Shown in pieces: positions 35,640-49,090 of a stretch of DNA of 64,000 bases. This stretch comes from Lathyrus oleraceus (Eukaryota; Streptophyta; Magnoliopsida; Fabales; Fabaceae), in assembly GCF_024323335.1 (NCBI RefSeq), contig NC_066581.1, positions 184,094,830 through 184,158,829 on the forward strand. The letters run 5' to 3'. A model generated the notes under the pieces. The model was not told where the DNA came from. It saw only the letters and a list, made by a program, of their open reading frames with translations, and ran no database searches. The stretch's first letter is position 1. Each line of letters starts with the position of its first letter. The translations under genes were made by a program, and so were the position numbers.

Positions 35640-36536
35640 ATGATGAACATCTTCTTCACAGTGAATATCAGTGGAGGTATTATCCTTCCAAATAAAGTTA
35701 CGAGTTATACGATTAATTGTGTCACAAATATTTTGAGGGATCCAAGTGGCTTTCACGTAGTAAGAGGGAATAGACGATAAAGATGAAGTAGCAAGAGCTA
35801 ATATACCATGCTTGTTGAGAGGCTTGTTTTTCTAGGAAGCCATGCGAGTTTTCATTTTCTCCAAGATGAAATTATAGAACGATCTTTTAGCCCTACCTTT
35901 GAGGATAGGAAAACCAGTCTGTTTTTCTAAGGAAGTGGTACACCGAATCCTGGAGATAGATGTTTGTTGGTTGATTTTAGCTTGAGTAATTCTAGAAGAA
36001 TAAAAAACACGGGACTTAGATAGATTAATCTCCGACCCTAATGCCCGACTAAAGTTGTCCAAAAAGGTGGCAATAACTCTGATTTGTGACTTCTTTGTCT
36101 TTGAAAAAAGGAAAACATCATATGAAAATAGAATATGAGACAGATGAGGACCATTTCTAGAGATACATATAGGAATCCAAGAACCACTACGAACAACATA
36201 ATTGGTAGCAATAGAAAGCTTATCCATGCGTATAATGAGATGGTAAGGAGATAATAGATCCCCTTGTCAAAGATCCTGAGAAGGCTTGAAAGTTGGCATT
36301 TTAATCTCATTCCATAAAATAGATACAAATTAGGATGTGATGTAATGCATAATAAGTCAGATGGTTATCTGAGGGAAACCAAAGTCTAACAAGCATCTTT
36401 TAAGAAACTCCCAGTTCACGTTGTCAAATGCCTTTTCTAGATCCAACATGAAGGTAACATCACCTTTATTCTTCTTCGTTATGTGCAAGTAGTGTATAAT
36501 TTCCTACAAAATAATAGCATTGTCAGTGGTTCCCCT
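35640..36536 (-). pseudogene. LINE reverse transcriptase fragment
   Basis: Read from 36536 downwards: TTDNA at the break, then VTFMLDLEKAFDNVNWEFLKRCL (catalytic Asp block of LINE RT), a degenerate middle with stops, and the frame 36227-35832 with GPHLSHILFSYDVFLFSK, SRALGSEINLSKSRVFYS and GFPILKGRAKRSFYNFILEKMKTRMAS. The FADD catalytic motif is changed to FSYD, and several stops interrupt. The 5' side of the LINE is cut at 36537 by an LTR insertion. Nothing indicates activity. Confidence 0.88.
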
Positions 36537-39500
36537 TGTAAGACCCAATTTTGACCCTAAGATCCCTCATACCATCTCATCATTTGCATTGGCTTTGGGA
36601 TCACATCTTGGTATCATTTTCACCCCTCATTCATTGAGTTTGCATTGGGAGAGATCACCAAGCATATTTGTTTGTATAATACTTTATTTTTATTTGTTTA
36701 CTAACTAAAATACCAAAAAATATGTCTAGTGTAACTTTGTTTCTTTTGTAGGTAGTGTGTTTGTCCACCTGTGCCTCATCAAGCTCATATCTAGGGTTTG
36801 AGACCCTCAATGCAAGAGATCACTCAAGGAAAGGTTAACATTGCTTCTAAACATCATAAATGGATCCCCGTGTTCTTTATTTGTCATTTGATCAAGAATT
36901 CATCAAGATTTTGAAGCTTATTTGCCTGGGAAGCCCTAATTCATCTAGGTATCTTGTGTGACTTTCTCAACAAGTTTCTTTAACAATTGATAAAATATTT
37001 TATGGGATACTTCATTTAAACTCATCTTAATCATATATGATTCTCCATGAGCCCCAAAGATCAAAATAACTTCAAGTTTGCAAGTTGGTTCAAGGAGGTT
37101 GACTAGAGAAGTCAACTGGTCAAATCTAGGGTTTCCTATATGAAAATTATTCCAAGATCCAAGTTACTCTTTATCACATTCCAAACAACTTTCATGTTGG
37201 CAGCAAAAGCTAATTTTTCTTGTAAAGTCATTTTTTACGGTGAAAAATTATAGGTCATTTTGTTTGTGCCCTAGATGGAAGGTCAACTTCCAAGGACCAT
37301 AACCTGCTCAATTTTTATGATATGAAGGTCATCCAAGTTTCATGATTAATTTAAAGATGTGTTCTCCAATTTTTCTTCTTTGAGAAAGGTCAAAATTCAC
37401 TTGCAAGGGCATGTACCAAGAGGAAACATTATAGGTCATTTTGGGCCATCATCATTGAACAAGCAATTTTCCTCAAATTCGAAAATCCATAACTCCCTCA
37501 TGAAAGATTCAAATGGTGTCAAATATGTGACCAAATTGAATAATATTGAAATATCTACAAATTTGAATAAGTAAGTAAAGTCATTTGAAGCTCATAGCAA
37601 AAGTTATTCAAGGTGGAAAAAGTGGTCATTTGACTTTTAACTTCGAAAACTTTCAACCATGTTTAATTATTCCAAATTCCACACCAATCTTCATCATGAT
37701 CCAAGCTCCAAATGGAAAACGTTTCAACATCAAAGTTGTTCCTCTTCATGCTAGCTTTCCAAAGAGTCTAAGATCATGACATTTGGATTAATTTTGAAGG
37801 ACTTGCACATGGGTGCATTGCATGGCCCTATTTGGAAACTTTTGTGATCAATTTTAAACCAATATTGCATGGCTTCATGAATTGCTTTCAGCATCACATC
37901 TGCACGAATTTGGACTTATATTAATCATCATTTGGGCCTTGTAGCATGCGCATGCAACCATGCACACCACATTTCTATTTTTGGCCAATTCTTGAAAGTG
38001 TGTGGAAATGAATCTTTGAGGTTATAAATACATGTCATTCTGCTCAGAATTGATGACCTCTTGCCCAAGCTTTGATCTGAAAACTCTCCCATCCTCCATT
38101 GATAGAACACCTTGAGGATTTCTCTTGAAATTGAGTTTTAATTCCCCTTCTATTTTGGGATTGAAACTCCAAGGGTTCAAGCTTTTTTTGCATCCAAATC
38201 ATCTCCTGCAAGTTAGTAGAAGCAAGGCAAAGCAAATTGGAAGAGAGATCGAGCTCCATTACTACAAATAAAAGGTGATTTTTAAGAAACTTTCCTTCTT
38301 CGATTCTCCCTCAATTCTCCATCATATCTCTTGATTCTTGGTTGTCTGAAGTCCTACCAATGTAGGCAACAAGATTGAGTTACTTTGAGGTCAAATCGAA
38401 GCAACTCAGTTCATCCACCTCATTTTTCAATTCCATATATCTCTCTATATATTGAGAGTTGAGAAAAATAGAGGCCAGATTTGTGCTCTCAGTCATTTTC
38501 TCTTTAAATTGGTATGTGGATCTTCATTTTTGGTGAACTTTAGAGGTGGACCAGTTCGGTGGGGTCCACCGGAGAAGATGACCGGAGCTAGGGCTTTGGT
38601 GTTGCGCTAAAACGTCCCAGGTCATCTGATCCTTGCCTTGTGTTCTAATCTTGGTCATTGGTTTGAATTACCACATTTGCAACGCATTTGACTTGGTGCA
38701 TGGTAGACACCACACGCACGGCCATCAGATCTACCACCTCAATTAATGAGGAAGATCTGTTGGTCCTTGTTTTTTCTCTTTTTATTTTAATTAGCTTATT
38801 TTGTTTAATTCATAATAACTTCATTTTTAATCCAAAAAATACGGGACTTTCACCAAAAATCTTTAAATAATTTCCTCTTCAATATTTTGAATTAAAATCA
38901 TTTTTTTGGATTATATTTGATATTTTTTGTGACTTAAATAGTTTTTGACTTGTTTTTAAATATTTTTAAATACTTCTGACTTTCTAAAAATTCCCAATTT
39001 TTTTATCTAAGGTCCTTTGACCTTGTTTGACCTAGGATAAATCCCTTGGCCATTTATTTGGTGATTTGAAGGGACTTGAGGTTTTTCCCTTTTTAAAATG
39101 CATTTCACTTCTTTTTTTTATTTTACTTTTAATTGTTTAATTGTTTAAAAATATTGTTAAGCCATTTGGTTGACCTTGTGTTATTTCATCTTCTGTTTGG
39201 CCTTGATCATGGTTGATTTGAACTTCCATTTGATCAATACTATTGGATTTAGGGAGTTGATGAAGTGTAAACTTCATCCCTCAAGATGAATGGATAGTAT
39301 TGATCATATGAAATTCCTCCCTTGACCAGTTTGGTTTTCTATTTCTCTTTCCCTCTTCATCTTCATCACTCTTCGTTCCCAATCCATCATTGGCCAATGA
39401 TTTCTCTACAAATCAAATGCTAGTTGATTCATCAATGACCTTGTGTCAGATGAATCAACATGAGCTTGATTGAGATAGGTCCACCCCATTTTATTTTTGT

Positions 39501-41187
39501 GTGTGGTATGCTTTAGGAGCTTGGTTCTTTGTACCATATCTCTAGCATGCATTAACACCAATATTTTTATTGTCCGACCTCAGATAGTTGTGACTTCTAC
39601 ATAAGTCCAATTACGATTGCTTAACATAGAGTTAAATCTGTCCCAAAAGGCATAGCATTCTTGTAAGTGAAATTGTAAGTCTCCCATTCCTCATGGTATT
39701 GTGTAAAGACTTAACTTTTTTTTTCATTTATGAGAGCTAGTGGCATACTTGTTGATTTATCCAAGTTGGAGCCCTTCTCATAGATGATGTCTTGGTTCAT
39801 GTCTTTATGCTTGTGATTGGATGGTTGAGTGTTCTCCAAAGAATGACTTGAACAATTGAATGCTTCACTAACATTTGACTAACATTTCTTTATTATTGAT
39901 TTATCTTTAATGTCATTTACTTAATGCAAATTTAAATTTTAGTATCTTTATCATTCATTTCCATTTACATTTCATGCAAAATGTTTATGTTTCAGTCATT
40001 TTTACTTTGCTCACTTGAGCCATATCCTTGTTCTTGTATATATTGTGTGCTTGTGATTTTGGTTTGTTTGTGGTATTAAGACCTTAAAATACCTAATAAC
40101 AACAAAAACCCTAAAAAGTATGTTGGTGGATTGTTGAACTTCTGCCCTTGACTTGATTTGAACTTTTGGACTTAGAATAGGAAACTTCCTTATGCTTCTA
40201 GGACTTGGGCAATGCCATTCAGCTGAGACAAGCATTGAGTTCCCCATTGGTTTACCTGTTATTTTATCTTCGTGCTTAAGCTGTTATTTTGATCTTGTTG
40301 TTTTTATCTGATGATTTTTTCTATGAGTTTGCCATAAGGAATATTTCATCTGATACATTTTGAAGACACCAAAGACTGCTTGCTTTTGGAATGCTGCTTG
40401 GATGGTGGCCATCTTTATTTGATGCCTATGATCTTCATATTTATTTCTTGGATGGGTATGCTTATTGCTTGCTTAAAGGTCCAAAGGAAATAGGTTTCTA
40501 TCTGACATTCTTGTCTTGTGGATTGCATCTCATTGGTCATATCTTTTCAACCCTAAACTTTTAATTTTTGTCTAGGATAGTCCGTTCATATCCTCCCACT
40601 TCTTTAATTTCAAAATCTCTCCCTCATTTCAAAACCTTATTTGCTTATTATTTTCAACTTAGACATGTTTTAATGGTTAGAAACCATGGCCTTATGCCAT
40701 TGAATTTTCAAACATTTTCTTAAATCAAATTTTTTAAAAAACTTAACCATATTGACTTTAATTTCAAAATACAAAAAGAACTAACAACCTCATATAATCC
40801 TTTTAGCCATTTTGTGCCTTTTTCTTTTAACCTTTTCAAAAAGGGAGCATTTAGATTTGAGTTATCTTTGGTTGAGATATAACTCTCTCATTTTCCTTGA
40901 TATTAGATTGTAAGTCTTTCCATTTATTAGGAGTTAGTGGCATACTTGTTGATTGAATCCAAGTTGGAGCCCTCCCTCGTAAATGTTGTAAAGCACTCAT
41001 TATCGGTGGATATTTGATTGAGTATTCTCTCTTTGATAACAAAAGATCGTTAAGCTTTTGTTAAAATCAATCCACCAATCTCTTTAAAAAATTTACCACG
41101 AACTATGAGGTTTTGATCCCTCATTTTTATATTGGTACGTAGGCATAAGACTTAAGGTTTTGTCAAACACAAAAAATGTAATTAATG
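36537..41187 (+). mobile_element. Ogre-type LTR 'A', plus orientation, 3' end missing
   Basis: Starts TGTAAGACCCAATTTTGACC at 36537 inside the LINE. It is a diverged copy (roughly 80-85% by eye) of the LTR of the element at right, so its expected 3' end is that seen at 61518. It can be followed to 'gacttaaggttttgtcaaacacaaa..aattaatgaatt' at about 41187, which corresponds to about 61826, so its last roughly 300 bp are missing. From there the sequence continues in inverted orientation (LTR B). No genes; short frames have no support. Confidence 0.8.
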
Positions 41188-44100
41188 AATTATTTTTCTT
41201 TTCAATTGACTAAGTCATTCTTTGGAGAACACTCAACCCTCTATTCACAAGCATGGATCCTTGAACCAAGACATCTTCCAAAGGAAGGAAAAAAGGCCAA
41301 GTTTCCACACAATACCATGAAAGGGGGGAGACTGACAATCTCACTTACTAGAATTTTATGCTTTTGGGTCAAAATTTAGCGCTATGTTAAGCAATCGTAA
41401 TTGGACTTATGTAGAAGTCACAACTATCAAAGGTCGGGCAATAGAAATTTTGGTGTTAATGCATGTTAGATATATGGTATAATGAACCATACTCCTAAAA
41501 CATACCACACACAAAAAGAAAATGATCAAAGAATGGACCTAATCTCATTCATACTTGTATTGGTTCATCTAACACAGAGTTATTGATGAACCAATTAGCC
41601 TTAGGATATTGATACTTCATTGGTCAATGAGAGGAATGGGATAGAATGGGATTGAAGATGAAGAGGGAGGGGAAATGAGACAAACACAAATTGGTCATGG
41701 GAGGAATTTTATCAAATTAAAATCATTCATTCATTTTGGGAGATGAAATGTACATTTCATCAATCCCCTAAATCCAATGATTTTAATTCAACAAAAGTCA
41801 AATCAATCTTGACAAAGGCCCAAACACATAGTCAAACTTCACAAGTCAATAAAAATGGCTCAACATAATTTCTACACAATTAATCAATTAAAAAAAACAA
41901 ATTAAAATGCATTTAAATTCAATTATGTCTGATCAAAAACCCAAAACCTCTTCAAAACACCAAATAAATGGCCAAGAGATTTATCATAGATCAAACAAGG
42001 TCAAAGGACCTTGGACAAAACAATTCATTATTTTTGAAAAGTCAGAAGTATTTTTAAACAATTGAAAATATGCACAAAAACAATAAAATCATGAAAAATA
42101 TCAAAACTAATCCAAAAAATAATTTTAATTTAGAAAATGAAAGAGGAAAATATTTGAATTTTTTTGGTGAAAGTCCCATATTTTTTGGATTAATAATGAA
42201 ATTAATATGAATTAATTAAAAATAAGCAATTAAATAAAATAATCAGAAATTCAAAAAAATGAGAACCATCTGATCTCCCTCATTAATTGAGGTGCCAAAT
42301 CAGATGGTGAGAAACACACGTTCCACATGTGCCTTGGCCAACTAAAACACACGTGTGGTAATCTAAAACAACGCCCAAGATTAAAACAATTCAAATGGAT
42401 CCTATGGCTGAGATGCATGATAACAAATCACCGAAGCCAGGGCTCCGGTCTTCTTCTCTGGTGGACCTCACCAGACTGGTCCACCATTAACCATCACCAA
42501 AATGAAAAAGCAAGACACGGTATTAAAGAAAAAATGCTCAGGAGCTCGAATCTGACCTCAATTTTGTCGAATTCCAAGTATATAAAAAGATACAGGGATT
42601 TGAATTTTGAGGATCATGAACTGAGTTGCTTCGATTTGACCTCAAAGCAACTCAATCTTCTTGCCTACATTGATAGGACTTCAGACAACCAAAATTCACA
42701 AAGAATGGTGAAGAATTGAGAGAGAATCGAAGAGAATAAGTTTCTGAAAAATCACCTTCGAGTTGATCTAATTCCACTTGATCTTGATCTGAATTTGATT
42801 GCTTTCTTTTCCCCTTGCTTGCAGAAGTCAATTGAGATGAAAAGGGAAGTGAATTTCTAGAGCTTGAACTTCCAAACAGAAAATGAAGTTCAAGCTCGAT
42901 TTCAAGAGAAACCTTCAGAAATTCTATGGCAGTGGGGGTTTGAATCAGTCTAGCAAAGCTTGGGCAAGGTGTTCATGAGGTTCTGATCACAATGCACTTC
43001 TATTTATAGGCTATGGGATTGATATTTGCACACTTCCAAATTTGGCAAAATTTGAATTTCTCTCTTGCATGGATGCATGGGTGTGCACTAGGCCCGTGAG
43101 ATGATGTAATCTGATCCATAGTTCAATGTTTATCATGTTGAAATCATGTTAGAAGTCCATGCAAATGTGTATGAAAAATGGAAGTTGAAATTATCCAAAT
43201 GGTCTCTTAACTTACACCCAAGCGCAAGTCCCTCATACTTTGGAAAAATGAGATGATATTGGACTTTTTGGAAAGGTGAGATCAAGGGGAACAACTTTCA
43301 TGTTGAACACATTTTCATTTGAATCTTGGATCATGATAAATTTTGAGCTGGAAGTTTAGGAAATCAAACATATTTGAAAATTTTCTAAGTCCCAAGTCAA
43401 ATGTTCACTTCTTCCACCTTGAATAACTTTTTCTATGGACTTCAAATGAGAAACGTTCCTTCATCAAAGTTGTATATCTTTCAAACCTCTTCAATCTGGT
43501 CACAAATTTGACCTTATTTGGATTTGGCATGAAGGAGTTATGCATTTTATAAGTTGAGGAAAATCACTTGTTCAATGGTATTGACCCAGAATGACCTATA
43601 ATGTTTCCTCTTTGCACATGCATTTGCAAGTTGAATTTTGACTTCCTCCAAACATCAAAGTTTAATTAGACATATTGAATTTGATCATGAAATTTTAATG
43701 GATTTCATATAATAAAAGTTGAGCAAGTTATGGTCTTGGGAAGTTGACCTCCAAACTAGGGTTCAGACAAAATGACCTATAATCTTTCACCATAAAAAAA
43801 ATGACTTTCCAAGCAAAAATAGCTCTTGACTTCAACATGAAAGTTGTTTGGAATGTAATTTGAAGTAATTTTTCTTTTGGAATCATTTTCATATTACAAA
43901 TATGGTAGGAGATAGGGTCTAGGGAACCCCAGTTTTGACCAGTTGACTTCCCCTGGTCAACCTCCATGAACCAACTTGCTAGCTTGACATTCTCTTGACT
44001 TTTGGGACTCATGGAGGATCATATATGTATAAGATGATTAAATATGAAGTATCCCTTGAAATATTTGATCAATTGTTAAAGAAACCTGTTGAAGAAGTCA

Positions 44101-44525
44101 CACAAGATACCCATATGAATTAGGGTTTCCAAGGCAAACCAACTCCAAACTCTTGATGATTTCTTAATCAAAATTACATGTGGAGATAATGGGGATCCAT
44201 ATATGATACTTAGAGGCAATGTGAACCAATTATTGATTGAGCTCCTTGCATTGAGGGTCTTAAATCCTAGATATGAGCTTGATAGAACATAAGTGAGCAT
44301 ACCCACTACTTACAAAAGCAACAAACTATATATTGACATATTTATTGGTATTTTGGTTAGTAAATAATAAAAAATGAAGTATGATACAATCTAAAGTGCT
44401 TGGTGATCTCTTCTAATGCAAACCCAATGAATGAGGGGTAAGGAGGATGTCAAGGTGTGATCACAATGCCAATACATATGATGAGATAACATGAGGGATC
44501 TTAGGGTCAAAATTGGGGTCTTACA
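41188..44525 (-). repeat. 3' LTR 'B' of the right-hand Ogre element, truncated
   Basis: On the minus strand it begins TGTAAGACCCCAATTTTG at 44525, right after the polypurine tract, and runs down to about 41190. The part 41193-42260 is colinear with 62945-64000 of the 5' LTR (about 5% different over the first 300 bp by eye). The remaining 1.4 kb of the LTR (equivalent of 61518-62945) is missing; the sequence joins LTR A head-on instead. Confidence 0.88.
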
Positions 44526-44540
44526 GCTGCCCCTATTTAA
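44526..44540 (-). other. Polypurine tract of the right-hand Ogre
   Basis: Minus strand TTAAATAGGGGCAGC, directly before TGTAAGACC. Confidence 0.85.
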
Positions 44541-47305
44541 GGACGTTCTAGCTGAGGAGATGAAGGTTAAAATCTTCATATCGACTCAGTAGAGTGGACT
44601 TAAATAACAACAATAGAAACAAATTTTGGTCCCTAAGAGACCTCATGATGCATATGATATGAATGAAAAAATAATCTCTGTGGGGAAAGTGTTGCCTCAA
44701 AGGAAAAGAATCTATATAGACTGAAAGTCCACAGGAGTATAATGCATTTCGTAAGGAAAACTCACTGGGGAGACAGAGACTCTGGGGGATAAAAAGTTGT
44801 ACGTAGGTCAGGATACAACTTAAAACTGCTGAGGGACATGAGAGATTCCATGAAAATAAATCAATGGAAAGACTCAGTCGGGGATAAAAGAAAAAATCTG
44901 TAGGGTAAACAGGTAAATCGGAACAAAGCTGAAATGCATGAACCAAACAGGAAAAGGAGATTTCACTAAGGAAATAAGCACTCAAACTCAATTGGGGAAG
45001 AAAAGAACTTCAACACAGGAGTAACAGAAGTATATTATCCATTACCGGTTATTGGGTAAGGAGATAACATAATTTGACAGAGAGGACATCCATTACCGGT
45101 TAGGGTAAACATATCAAGGATGACTCGCTGAGGGCAATAAAAGGTGTATTCATTACCAGTTACTAGGTAAGAATAACCCACCGGGGAAAGCCAAATAGGG
45201 TTTACAACTACCGGTAACTGGGCAGAAGATCAAGGAAAGAGAATATTCGTCACCGGTTAAAGTGAACATATCAAGGATAAACTCAGAGGGAAGAATATCC
45301 GTCATCGGTTAGGATGAACATATCAAGGATAGACTGCCGGGGGAAAGTAGGAATTACATTTATCAGTTACTGTATAGAATACTGAAGAGAGAATATCCGT
45401 CACCGGTTAGGATGAACATATCAAGGATAGACTCCGATGGGAGAAATGGGAATTACATCTATCAGTTACTGGACAGAATACCAAAAAGAGAATATCTGTC
45501 ACCGGTTAGGATGAACATATCAAGGATAGACTCCGCAAGGGGAAGCAGGATTTACAACTACCGGTTACTAGGAAGAAGACCGCCAAGAGGAGGAAACCCG
45601 TCATCGGTTAGGATGAACATATCAAGGATTAACCCTCTGGGAAATGAAATGGGGATTACAAACTACCTTTTTACTGGGTAGAATATCAAAGAGAGAATAT
45701 CCGTCACCGGTTTGGATGAACATATCAAGGATAGACTCAAAAGGAAAGAATATATGTCATCGGTTAGGATGAACATATCAAGGATAAACTTTCTAGGGAA
45801 ACGTGAAAATGGATCCACTGGAGAGAAAATAAGAGGAAGTAAATTACTATTACTGGTTATTGGGCAAGAGTAAAGTACTCACAAATCGAGAAGAATATTA
45901 CCAGTTACTGGGTAATAAACTCTCAGGGGACCAAAAGCATCTATCTAGGTAAGAGCTAGAAAGAAAAAGGTCAATCAAAGACTCAACCCAATGAGGATAC
46001 AACTCAGGGGGAGTGGTTCCATCCAGATAAGCAACTGGGGAGGAAGCTGGAATAATAATCATCCATGAGGAAATAACTCAGTGGGAAATGAGAAAGGTTA
46101 AATTCTTTCTACTTAAAGGGTTGACACTCTACAATTGAAAGAGGACAGACATACCAAATCTGCGTGGGGAGAGGACACCACCATAGCAGAGGATCAGAGA
46201 AGTAATGAATCACAAAGTGCAATAATAATGCAATAATGGAATCTATGAATGTATATGTATATGTATATATGATGATTATGTTGACGAAACAATCACAAAG
46301 GATACAAATGTCAAAGATATGAACCATCGATACAACACTCATCCAATATCAACAAGATGGAGGCATCAATTGGAGAAAGAGATGTTACGGATGAACATGA
46401 ATCTTCTCAAAGGTTCGACCCTGGCTGGGGAAGAGGAAAGATCTACTGAGGATCTGCACCATCAACTCTGCGGGGAATTTTAGGTTAACACCATATCAAA
46501 TGGGAGACAACCTTGTAGAGGACAAAAAGAATTGCTCAAAAATCAGTGATAGCAAGGATCAAGCATAAACTCTACTGAGGGGAGTAACAATCTGTGATAA
46601 ACCTATGCAAACTGCTGAGAAAAGGCGCCTACAACTCAAAGGAGGTAAAATACAAACTCAGTTAGGGAAAACCAACAATGCTTCGCATTTTAGGGCTCAC
46701 CTGTTCTCAGACCGCTGTTAATATTCCTTAATGACATCGACGTGCTCTTAAAAAGTAATTGCTTTTATTATTTAAGAAAAACATAATTTTAATTATTAAA
46801 TTCAATTTCAAAATGATCATCATAAAGTTTAATTCTATTTAGCTGAAATAAATAAGAGTAGAAACAATTGGATAAAAAAACTCAACTTTATTTAATAGAA
46901 TGATAATCTGTAAATGACAAGACTCCATAGATCTTTACAAAAGTTGAAAAATGGTAATTTACATGGAAAAGGGCTATATTGAATACAATGATCACTGATC
47001 TTTCTACCGACTTTAATATCCACTGTACTTTTGGCTTCGGTTGAGAATGATGAATCAGAACCCAATGACATGCTCAAGAATGTCTTCAAAGTTGAAGATC
47101 AATAGGATGCAGTTACTTGCCATAATCCCTAATTTTTGCATAAATTGCCCCAAGGTGGGGTACTCAATCTTTCGGGATAAATTTTCTGTTTTATGTCTCT
47201 AACTTTTGCCTGGATCACCCTTTCGGGTTTTCAATCCATCGAGACGCTCATTTTTGCCTAAGCCTCCCTTTCGTGTTTTCAACTTAGCGAGCTATTCTTT
47301 TCTTT
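44541..47305 (-). other. 3' untranslated region of the right-hand Ogre
   Basis: About 2.8 kb without genes. The frame at 44548-44991 (minus) has no recognisable family. The given strand is purine-rich with many 'actgggga' and 'ctcagtggggga' pieces, and contains the tandem region at 45040-45910. From 46740 on it is AT-rich. The part next to integrase (47150-47290) has 'gggttttcaa' motifs, the inverted equivalents of 'aaaacctgaaaaggcgg' in the other Ogre element. Confidence 0.75.
45040..45910 (-). repeat. 3' UTR tandem repeats of 52 and about 100 bp
   Basis: The block 'accggtt.ggatgaacatatcaaggat' recurs; ATATCAAGGA starts at 45111, 45268, 45320, 45418, 45517, 45619, 45722 and 45775 (spacing 157, 52, 98, 99, 102, 103, 53). 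Two half-units alternate: one with GAACATATCAAGGATAGACT and one with 'attaca.ctatcagttactg'. Where the second half is lost the spacing drops to 52. Confidence 0.9.
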
Positions 47306-49090
47306 TTAGGCGAAGTATTTCTTGGTTGCATCGGCATTCACAGGACGCGTCAACTCTACACCATCCATAGTTGTAAGAATCAAAGCACCGCCTGAAAAGG
47401 CTCTCTTAACAACATATGGGCCTTCATAGTTAGGAGTCCATTTCCCCCTAGAATCTGGTTTAAAAGATAAAATCTTCTTGAGCACGAGGTCACCTTCTCT
47501 AAACACACGAGGTATGACCTTCTTATCAAAAGCTTTCTTCATTCTCTGCTTATATAATTGACCATGCCACATGGCAGCCAACCTCTTCTCTTCAATCAAA
47601 TTCAACTGATCATACATGGTCTGACACCATTCAGCTTCTGTCAACTTGGCTTCCATCAAGACACACAATGATGGGATGTCTACCTCTACCAGGAGCACAA
47701 CTTTCATACCATAAACAAGTGAGAAAGGGGTTGCCCCTGTTGAAGTGCGAATGGATGTACGATATTCGTGTAAAGAAAATTGGAGCATCTCATGCCAATC
47801 CTTGTAGGTCACAACCATTTTCTGAATGATCTTCTTGATGTTCTTGTTTGTAGCTTCAACAACCCCATTCATCTTGGGTCTGTAGGGAGAGGAATTATGA
47901 TGTGCAATCTTGAAGTCTTTGCAAAGAGCTTCTACCATATTATTATTCAAGTCCGGCCCATTATCAGTAATGATCTTACTTGGTACACCATAATGGCATA
48001 TAATTTGATTCTTGATAAACCTTACAACAACTTGCTTGGTCACATTGGCATATAATACCGCTTTAACCCACTTTGTAAAGTAATTAATAGCCACCAAAAT
48101 GAAACGATGTCCATTCGAAGCTTTGGGCTCAATCATATCAATTCCCCACATGGAGAAGGGCCATGGGGAGGAAATGACGTTCAACAGTGTCGATGGAACA
48201 TGAATCTTATCTACATAAATTTGACACTTGTGGCATTTCTTCATAAACTTGCAATAGTCAGATTCCATTGTCAGCCAATAGTAACCTGCTCTCAACATCT
48301 TCTTAGCCATAGCATGTCCATTGGAATGAGTACCAAAGGAACCTTCATGGACTTCAGTCATCAATAAGTATGCTTCGTGTCTATCCACGCATCTGAGCAG
48401 AACCATATCGAAATTTCTCTTGTACAACACATCACCATTCAGGTAGAAGTTGCATGCTAATCTTCTCAAAGTTTTCTTATCTTTCAAAGATGCCCCATGT
48501 GGATAAATTTGACTTTGGAGAAAACACTTGATATCAAAATACCACGACTTTTCATCTCTGACCTCTTCAATAGCAAACACATGAGTTGGCCTATCAAGAC
48601 GCATTACAGTCAAATTGGGAACTTCATTCCAGAAGTTCACCACAATCATAGAAGCCAATGTTGCAAGAGCATCTGCCATCCAGTTTTCATCTCGAGGGAT
48701 ATGATGAAATTCCACTTTTATAAAGAAATTTGAAATTCTCCTTGCATAATCTTTGTATGGTATCAAACCGGGTTGATTCGTCTCCCATTCACCTTTGATC
48801 TGATTCACAACCAAATCTGAATCTCCATAGACGTCAAGAGGTTTGATTTTGAGATCAATGGCCTCTTCAAGCCCCATAATGCAAGCTTCATACTCATCCA
48901 TATTATTTGTACACTTGAAAGTCAATCTAGCCATAAACGGGAAATGAGTTCCTTTAGGAGTAATAATCACTGCCCCAATGCCATTACCATACTGATTAAC
49001 GGCTCCATCAAATACCATGCCCCAACAAGAACCAGGTTTTGGCCCTTCTTCAAGCAATGGTTCATCACAATCTTTCATCTTCAAGTACAA
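47306..49090 (-). pseudogene. pol: Ogre pol, 3' part: second RNase H and integrase
   Basis: Open for 594 residues, but only as the tail of a broken polyprotein (stop just upstream at about 49091). Residues about 25-150 are the second, archaeal-type RNase H typical of Tat/Ogre (VFDGAVNQYGNGIGAVIITP, NNMDEYEACIMGLEEA, YGDSDLVVNQIKGEW). The integrase zinc finger follows: H-E-G-S-F-G-T-H, CHKCQIY. The catalytic core has WGIDMIEP, ITDNGPDLNN and VEATNKNIKK, so the D,D,E residues are kept. The C terminus has RVFREGDLVLKKI and GKWTPNYEGPYVVKRAFSGGALIL. This is the best-preserved part of the element and could in principle encode a folded integrase, but no start or processing context survives. Confidence 0.9.

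Noticed and set aside
42327..42719. A 130-codon frame in LTR B
   Set aside because: Inside an LTR, no domain, and not conserved in LTR A.
36537..44525. LTR A and LTR B as the two LTRs of one element
   Set aside because: They are in inverted orientation, truncated at their inner ends and much more diverged than B is from 61518-64000.
44548..44991. A 147-codon minus-strand frame
   Set aside because: Directly next to the polypurine tract in a purine-rich 3' UTR. The hydrophobic composition follows from the base bias, and no family is recognised.
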